Assembly (NCBI RefSeq): GCF_026212465.1
Contig: NC_080049.1
Location: forward strand, 22,111,565-22,175,564
DNA length: 64,000 bases
Source of the DNA: Amaranthus tricolor
Lineage: Eukaryota > Streptophyta > Magnoliopsida > Caryophyllales > Amaranthaceae
Reading direction: 5' to 3'
Part shown: positions 58,536 through 64,000 of the stretch, one piece after another
Numbering within the stretch: the first letter of the stretch is position 1
Layout: each line of letters begins with the position of its first letter
The notes under the pieces: model-generated
The model's database searches: none
What the model saw: only the letters and a program-made list of their open reading frames with translations
What the model was told of the DNA's origin: nothing
Program-made: the position numbers and the translations under genes

Positions 58536-59600
58536 CTAAGTGGCTTCAAACGAAGGTAATCCTTGCCTTTGAACTAGAATTTCCCAAATGGATGGACTAG
58601 GTTGACGTAAAGCGAAGATCTCCTCCAGAACAGTGACAAAAGCCAACTCATTAGAAAGATGAGGGGGAATTTTAGCTGACTCTGAAATGCCAACAACTGG
58701 TTTCAATTGCGAAACATGGAAAACAAGATGGATGAGGTTGTGAGAAGGTAGGGCCAAGCCATACCAATTTACCCACCCTTTGAATGATCTTATACAGGTC
58801 ATAGTAACTTGGGGACAACTTTTTATGAGGGCGTCGAGCAAGAGAGTGTTGACGATATGGTTGAAGCTTCAGAAAAACAATATCACTTTTGAAAAAAAAC
58901 CACATCACGTCGTTGGAATTGGCATAATGTATCATGTTCTGATGTGCTTTGACCAAAGAGAATTGAATTTTATCTAGTATGGCATCACTCTCTTGGAGTA
59001 AGTGCTCAACACTATCAACCAGAGTGTGTCCATGCCCAAAGCGTACTAAATGTGGAGGAGGCTTCCCATATAATGCATGGAATGGGGACATATGAATGGA
59101 TGAATGAGGGGCTGTATTGTAACAAAGTTCAGCCCACATAAGCCATTTGGCACATTGTTTAGGTTTACTAACAATGAAGCATCTTAGGTAAGTCTTCAAA
59201 GCTTTGTTGACGATCTCTATTTGACCATCGGTTTGTGGATGAAACGCCATGCTACGAATTAGTTTGGTGCCCTGAAGTCTGCATAATTCCCTCCAAAAAC
59301 AGCTTAAGAACACCCTATCCATGTTTTCCACTATAGAAGAGGGGAAACCATGCAAAGATACAACCTCCTTGATAAACAAAGCTGCCAGAGAAAAAACCCT
59401 AAAGGTGTGTTTGAGCCTGAGGAAGTGTGTATTTGGTAAAACGATCAACAACCACAAGGATTGTATCAAGACCATTCGACTTGGGAAGGCCTTCCACAAA
59501 TTCCATAGAAATGTGCTCCCATACACTTGAGGCTAAATGTAGAGGCCGTAAAAGTCCAGCAAAGGGACTGGTATGAAGCTTTTTGTTGTTGACATGTTCG
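58536..59600 (-). pseudogene. Ty3/gypsy integrase region, minus copy
   Basis: From about 59600 downward: HTSPFAGLLRPLHLASS, WEHISMEFVEGLPKSNGLDT and VVVDRFTKYTHF (integrase core start), LHGFPSSIVENMDRVFLSCFW, MAFHPQTDGQIEIVNKALKT, LQPYRQHSLARRPHKKLSPS, VFHVSQLK-type text, then HLSNELAFVTVLEEIFALRQ and IWEILVQRQGLPSFEAT. Frame shifts near 59400, 58920 and 58760 break it. It runs into its own polypurine tract and 3' LTR, so this copy is contiguous at its 3' end and truncated 5' of the integrase. Confidence 0.87.
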
Positions 59601-60650
59601 GCATTACTGTACGTATTGAGTGGGTGCTTTTCTCCTCTTCGTATTTTAGGTGCTTTTCCATAAACGTTAAACTTGTCTCCTTCGAGCTAAAGTTATTATA
59701 TTATAATGTCGAAAAGCTAACAACCCAATAGCAACCTTTAAGTGTATATAGGTGAGTTCTATCAACTCCGAATCCCACACAACTGGAAGACTAGGGATAC
59801 CTTTTTTCTTTAGGTTCACAATGGGGTATAACGTCCCTTCAGACACCCCATCGAAAGTTTTTGGAATCATTAACTTCCATATTCTTGTGCACAAGATGTG
59901 AAACCCACTTGAATTTACTATCATTATAGCATAACTTTAATTCTGGGCACATCATAAACCTTTTGGACATCAACAAAAAATTATCTTTCGTACCAGATTA
60001 GGGGTGAAAGTTATTTGGTTAAAAACCGAAAATCAAACCAAACCAAATCGAATAAGAAATTTGGTCTGATTTTTTTTAATATGATTTAGATTTGGATTGA
60101 TATTTTAAAAACCGAAATTTTATGATTTGGATTTGGTTTTACAAAAGAAAAAAACGAAAAAATCAAACCTGCACCGAAATAATTAAATCTTGAGTACTAT
60201 CTTGTATTTTAGGCCCAAAAGTACGGCCCAAACGTAAAGTGACTCACCCCTTTCCAAAATTCAGAGATTTTCCAAATTATAAAAGCAATATCACTGAATT
60301 CCACTTGCAAAAGTTGATTAAAAATCCATATATCATCCCACTTTAATATAATAATAAAAAAACAGCCCAAAAAACAATAATTATTTCAAACCACCAAAAA
60401 TATCAAATTAACCATTAATCATGAATTAAGACAAAACCCCAATCAAGAACCTTAAAAAAACACAATCTTTAACAAATTAAGACAACATCCGAATCAAAAA
60501 CCATGAAAATACACAATTTTTCACAATTTGATACAAAACCCCAATAAAAAAATCCTAAAAATAAACAATCTTTTACATTTTAAGAAAAAAAAACCCAATG
60601 TGAGTATCATTACCCTAAGGAGTGGTAAGGAGTCAGTAAGTTAGGAGAAA
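59601..60650. other. Intergenic with hAT-type fragment
   Basis: 59999-60195 begins TAGGGGTGAAAGTTATTTGG and has AACCAAACCAAATCG words like the 53.6-kb hAT element, but no right end. Elsewhere no feature was recognised; the frame at 59667-59924 has no known homology. Confidence 0.5.
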
Positions 60651-60651
60651 C

Positions 60652-60885
60652 CCTTGGAAAGCGAAAAGGAAATTGAAGAAGAAGAAGAGCCACAAGAAAA
60701 AGGAGAAAAACAAGAGGCATCAACATCAAAGCCATCAATTTCATTTGAGCCAATTGCACCATTTCCAGAAGCATTAAAAGGAGGGCAAAAATATGACAAT
60801 GACAAGGAGATTTATGATGTCTTCCGGAAATGTGAAGTGAACATCCCACTTTTAGATGCATTACTATTGTTGGACCCTTTTTTCT
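60652..60885 (+). pseudogene. Ty3/gypsy gag-protease linker fragment
   Basis: IAPFPEALKGGQKYDNDKEI followed by YDVFRKCEVNIPLLDA matches the conserved PFP..L and DxFRKVEVNIPLLDAI segment between gag and protease of Athila/Tat-type gypsy elements. An acidic EEEEEPQEKGEKQE stretch precedes it. The match ends after LLDA, where unrelated residues follow. Confidence 0.7.
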
Positions 60886-60935
60886 TTCTAGAATTTCTAT
60901 CCAACCTAACAACTAACCTACTGCCATAATTCTCA

Positions 60936-61376
60936 TTAACCTATCGCCTTTTGACAAAACTCCCTAGTATAAAGTACAACCTTCACTTCCTCTAGGGTCA
61001 ACGAGTCTTTGCCAACCATAAAAGATTCTAGAAAGTTCTCATAACTATTCGATAGAGAAATAAACAATAATATTAACGCTGCATCCTCATCATCTATCTT
61101 AACTTCAAAATTACGCAAATCTAGTAGCAATTTGTTGGTTAAAGATTTCGTCATGTACAAAGACTCAAATTTTAACCATAATTTTGCTGTCGTCTCCAGA
61201 TCAGCAACCTCCGTGATGATATGATCATCAAGACTTAGCAAGATGGTAGAATGAGCCTTCTCTTCCATCACAACTAAATGTTCATCAGTCCATCTGTCTC
61301 CAGATCCCGACGTAGATGTCGCACTTTTTGGGATCAACGGACGCCAAATCTGCAACTGTTTTAATAATGCCTTCAT
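60936..61376 (-). pseudogene. Copia gag fragment
   Basis: A 146-residue frame with the UBN2/gag domain: WTDEHLVVMEEKAHSTILLS, ETTAKLWLKFESLYMTKSLT and SLTLEEVKVVLYTREF. It lies just inside the LTR at 61501-62013, with a primer site TTGGCATCAAGAGC between them on the minus strand. The rest of the element is missing beyond 60936. Confidence 0.85.
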
Positions 61377-61500
61377 CGTAATCTACTATAGCCTAAAGCT
61401 ATTCTTCCCATTAAATTTCTCAATCCTTATTATAAAATCTCCTAACATTGTTTTCCACAAAAACTCTTCCTAGGATTAAACTTGAGCTCTTGATGCCAAT

Positions 61501-62013
61501 TGTTGTGCGATAGCGGAAGTAAAGATCAAAAAACAATAACGGAAGCAATAAAGATTCAAACAAACAATAAAGAAAATCACACCAAAAAATTAACGTGGTT
61601 CACTATCAACGTGATAGCTACATCCACTGGCACCGAGAATAAACTTTCACTATAAACTGGGAGATTACAACATGAACACGAGAAGCCAAAACAATGGCTC
61701 TCAAAGCTTTTTCTCTCTTAGTTTTCCTCACTTTGTGTTGCATTCTCCTAATTCTAATTACAAGAGACCTTTATATATTACATCACTTAGTAAAAAGAAA
61801 TTAAGTTTAATGTTACAAAGTAACCACCCTTAAATATATCATGGGAACATGGAGTAACTACCATAATATCATGGGAACATAGAGTAACCACCCAAAACCA
61901 TCATGGACAAAATAAAGTAACCGCCTAAAAACTTGTAACGCCTTTTGACCCAAACTTAGTTTCATCATCTTCAACTTGATCTTAGACTAGGTCCGAGTCA
62001 CAAAATCCCAACA
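61501..62013 (-). repeat. Copia 5' LTR (513 bp)
   Basis: Begins TGTTGTGCGATAGCGG and ends AAAATCCCAACA. On the minus strand a TATA-type box (complement of CTTTATATATTAC near 61771) is followed by the LTR R/U5 block and then the primer site. No partner LTR was found, so the element is truncated. Confidence 0.8.
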
Positions 62014-62197
62014 TTAACCTTCAAGTGGTTGGATGGGCTAGTTGATTCAATCCGTAGGGACAACATTAACCTTGAAGTGTTTTGTACTAGGCGTTAATTT
62101 CAATCCGTAGGACATTAGCATTGATGCATGAAACAGAATTATATATTTAATGTGTAAAGGAAGAAGAAGGTCTATTATACTCTAAATGGGGGAGGAT

Positions 62198-62391
62198 TGT
62201 TGAACATTTAAAGTATATAGACCTAGGATTTATATATACCACATACTTAATATAGTAGCGGGACTAAAATAAATGTATTATAAGTCCAATTAAATGCCTC
62301 AAAGAAAACACGCAAAAAACACAAAACAGAAGAAAGCGACGACTCGTCGTGGGCTAGGCAACATGTCGTCGCCTGATTACTAAAGTTAACA
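62198..62391 (+). repeat. Short LTR of a TRIM-like element
   Basis: A 194-bp segment from TGTTGAACATTTAAAG to AAAGTTAACA, preceded by a purine tract (AAATGGGGGAGGAT) and followed by primer site TGGTATCAGAGC at 62394-62405. Having a polypurine tract before and a primer site after means this LTR served as the junction of tandemly joined elements. It is unrelated to the Cassandra LTR downstream. Confidence 0.6.
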
Positions 62392-62506
62392 AATGGTATC
62401 AGAGCAACCCTGCGACCGTGACTGATTGTGTTCAGTGCACCTAGCGGGGGAAAATATCCTGAAATCACGGTTTAACGAGGACGTTGTATTCCTAAGTGGG
62501 GGTGAG
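62392..62506 (+). mobile_element. TRIM internal region: primer site to polypurine tract
   Basis: A 115-bp non-coding interior beginning with the tRNA-Met primer site and ending CCTAAGTGGGGGTGAG, directly before the Cassandra LTR. This is the size and layout of a Cassandra interior. Confidence 0.7.
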
Positions 62507-62777
62507 TGTAATACCCCAGATTTAGCTTGAAAAGGGATTGATAGACTACTTATATCAACAAGGTGCATCTTCTTTTCATGGGAGCTCATTTGTTAAGAAC
62601 TCCACAGTTAAGTGTGCTCGGTGTGGAGCAATCTTAGGATGGGTGACCTCCTGGAAAGTTTTCCCGGGCGCGCACAAGTGAGGCCAAAGTGCGCTGGAAA
62701 GACTTGTGTTGGTTTGTGGGGCTAGTCTACAGTCTCCATGAGTAGTCACCAGTGGTCCGTTGGGCCAGGGTGTTACA
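62507..62777 (+). mobile_element. Cassandra LTR (271 bp)
   Basis: Begins TGTAATACCCCAG and ends CAGGGTGTTACA, the characteristic Cassandra TRIM ends, and carries a 5S rRNA-like promoter segment. The polypurine tract on its left marks it as the 3' LTR. The matching 5' LTR is not present at the expected place. Confidence 0.85.
62578..62665 (+). other. 5S rRNA-like segment within the Cassandra LTR
   Basis: AGAACTCCACAGTTAAGTGT, GATGGGTGACCTCCTGG and nearby bases correspond to the 5S gene from before box A through box C, the RNA polymerase III internal promoter. The 5' third of a real 5S gene and its terminator context are missing, so it is not a functional 5S gene. Confidence 0.85.
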
Positions 62778-62813
62778 GAAACTCACTCTCTTATGCTTCT
62801 TATAAACACAATG

Positions 62814-63290
62814 TTAACAAAAGCTAGAGTTCCCAAGCTTCTTTCCTCCAAACAAGCCTAGCTGGCTCAACTCATGCATACCTCTCTCACCCATATGACC
62901 CAATCTCAAGTGCCAAAGTTTGGTCTCTTCATCGGACATTATGCTAGTGGAGACATTCACAGAGTTGGAGATGGTTGAACCCTCTATAGCATACAAACTC
63001 CCGTTCATCTCCGCCTTCATCACAACTAGTGACCCTCTTACGACCTTCATCACTCCACCTTCACAAGAAATCTTACAACTATTCTTCTCTAAAGTACCCA
63101 ACAAAATCAAGTTCTTCTTTAACCTGAGAACATGCCTAACATCGGACAAAGTTCTCACCATACCATCAAACATCTTCATTTGAATACTCCCAACACCAAC
63201 AACCTTGAAAGTCGCATTGTTGCCCATAGTAACATTTTCTCCATCTACCCTTTCATAGGTAGTGAAGAGGTCTTTGTTAGGTAGTCGCAT
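62814..63290 (-). pseudogene. Copia protease/gag-pre-integrase fragment
   Basis: A 158-residue frame reading NKDLFTTYERVDGENVTMGN, IQMKMFDGMVRTLSDVRHV, LKKNLILLGTLE and LWHLRLGHMGERGMHELSQL. These are the protease tail and gag-pre-integrase domain. It lies to the right of the gag fragment at 60.9 kb, the wrong order for one minus-strand element, so it belongs to a different copy. Confidence 0.85.
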
Positions 63291-63892
63291 TTGGATCGTG
63301 TGAAAACCAATTAAAATGATGAAAACTTAAAATTTACATAAAATCTTAAATGGTGTACAGATCTCAGTGACAGTTTTGTAAATAATTGAATATTTGTTAA
63401 AAGGTGTACATACATGCTTAAAAGGTGTAAATAATCAGATGGCAAATCTGTAAAAAATATGAACTTTTGGTTGTACAAAAATATGTACACCCTATAAGAT
63501 AATATATACACCTTTTGCAACAATATGTATATCTTAGTTTGGTTTTCGGTTTTTACCACTTTAGTGGTTTTCACCTGATCTTGTCTCTCTATATATATAA
63601 TAGAAATAATTCGAATCATATATATATTTGCACACCCAGCCAAATTTATGTCTTAGAATTATGGTCTCAATTTATTTGGGTCCTAGGCGATGGCATTCCG
63701 ACATCACGTTAACTAGACCTTGTGAACTATGTCAAATTGGAGCAAGTTGTCTTGGAGCAGCACATTCAAACTGACACATCTTCACTATTTATACATATGA
63801 TTTGATTGCTATGAATTTTGAAGATGGCCATAATTATAGCTATAGACATAATCCTATCAGTAATCCAAAACACACCAATACATATTTTTAGG
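63291..63892. other. AT-rich, GGTGTA/TACACC motif cluster
   Basis: AAAGGTGTACATAC, AAAAGGTGTAAATA, TATGTACACCC and ATACACCTTTTGC occur within 63390-63520 in both orientations. No gene was recognised; the 110-residue minus frame spans this low-complexity DNA. Confidence 0.45.
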
Positions 63893-63975
63893 ATCACAAA
63901 ATCCTACAACCTGATTCTACCGATTTCGATCCTAACCTCTTAGCAATCCTAGGTTGAATCATTCTAACAACCTTG
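63893..63975. repeat. Dispersed repeat, copy 2
   Basis: ATCACAAAATCCTACAACC through ATTCTAACAACCTTGAA matches 46481-46563 in the same orientation; the repeat family has no recognised class. Confidence 0.6.
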
Positions 63976-64000
63976 AACTGTGCTCATTTAAGTTTGTTCA

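Noticed and set aside
62578..62665. 5S rRNA gene
   Set aside because: Only the central and 3' part matches 5S, and it lies within TGTAATACC...GTGTTACA ends next to a polypurine tract, so it is the Cassandra LTR segment.
60936..63290. One continuous minus-strand copia element from gag to protease
   Set aside because: Gag lies downstream of the protease piece on the minus strand and an LTR and a Cassandra element separate them, so they are different copies.

Overview
This is a nuclear segment from a flowering plant, probably a eudicot. The evidence is spliced plant genes, AT-rich intergenic DNA and dense plant transposable elements (Ty1/copia, Ty3/gypsy, CACTA, Stowaway, hAT, TRIM, Cassandra, RTE-type LINE). 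I cannot name the species. No bacterial, organellar or CRISPR feature was seen.

Only two genes look intact. One is a five-exon NPH3/BTB gene on the plus strand (28865-31840), closely resembling Arabidopsis SR1IP1. The other is a two-exon minus-strand gene for a 216-residue plant-specific protein (36462-37762). A third, an RPAP3/TPR5-type TPR co-chaperone gene, is broken. Exons carrying the TPR and RPAP3_C domains lie on the minus strand from 55051 down to 47772, while the leader and exons 1-2 lie on the opposite strand at 56840-57472. The last exon also has a frameshift. A short unidentified minus-strand C-terminus, with two exons in matching phase, lies at 27568-28265.

Layout: 1-4630 holds small repeats and an LTR. 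4631-9986 is a giant palindrome made of two inverted copies of the 5' half of a CACTA element around a unique transposase segment. 11937-16513 and 17311-22050 are two minus-strand copia elements with both LTRs and target-site duplications (TSDs). 22.4-27.1 kb holds MITEs, an LTR and two TRIMs. 27.5-37.8 kb is the gene-bearing part. 38.4-47 kb is nested repeats: MITEs, CACTA remnants, a gypsy LTR split by another LTR, and an inverted 21-bp array. 47.7-57.5 kb is the broken RPAP3-like locus, invaded by a LINE and a hAT MITE. 58-64 kb is gypsy, copia and Cassandra debris.

The most notable structures are the palindromic CACTA element, the gene apparently split by an inversion between inverted gypsy fragments, a chimeric TRIM joining an unrelated LTR to a Cassandra LTR, and CpG-rich palindromes placed upstream of the TATA box in three LTRs.
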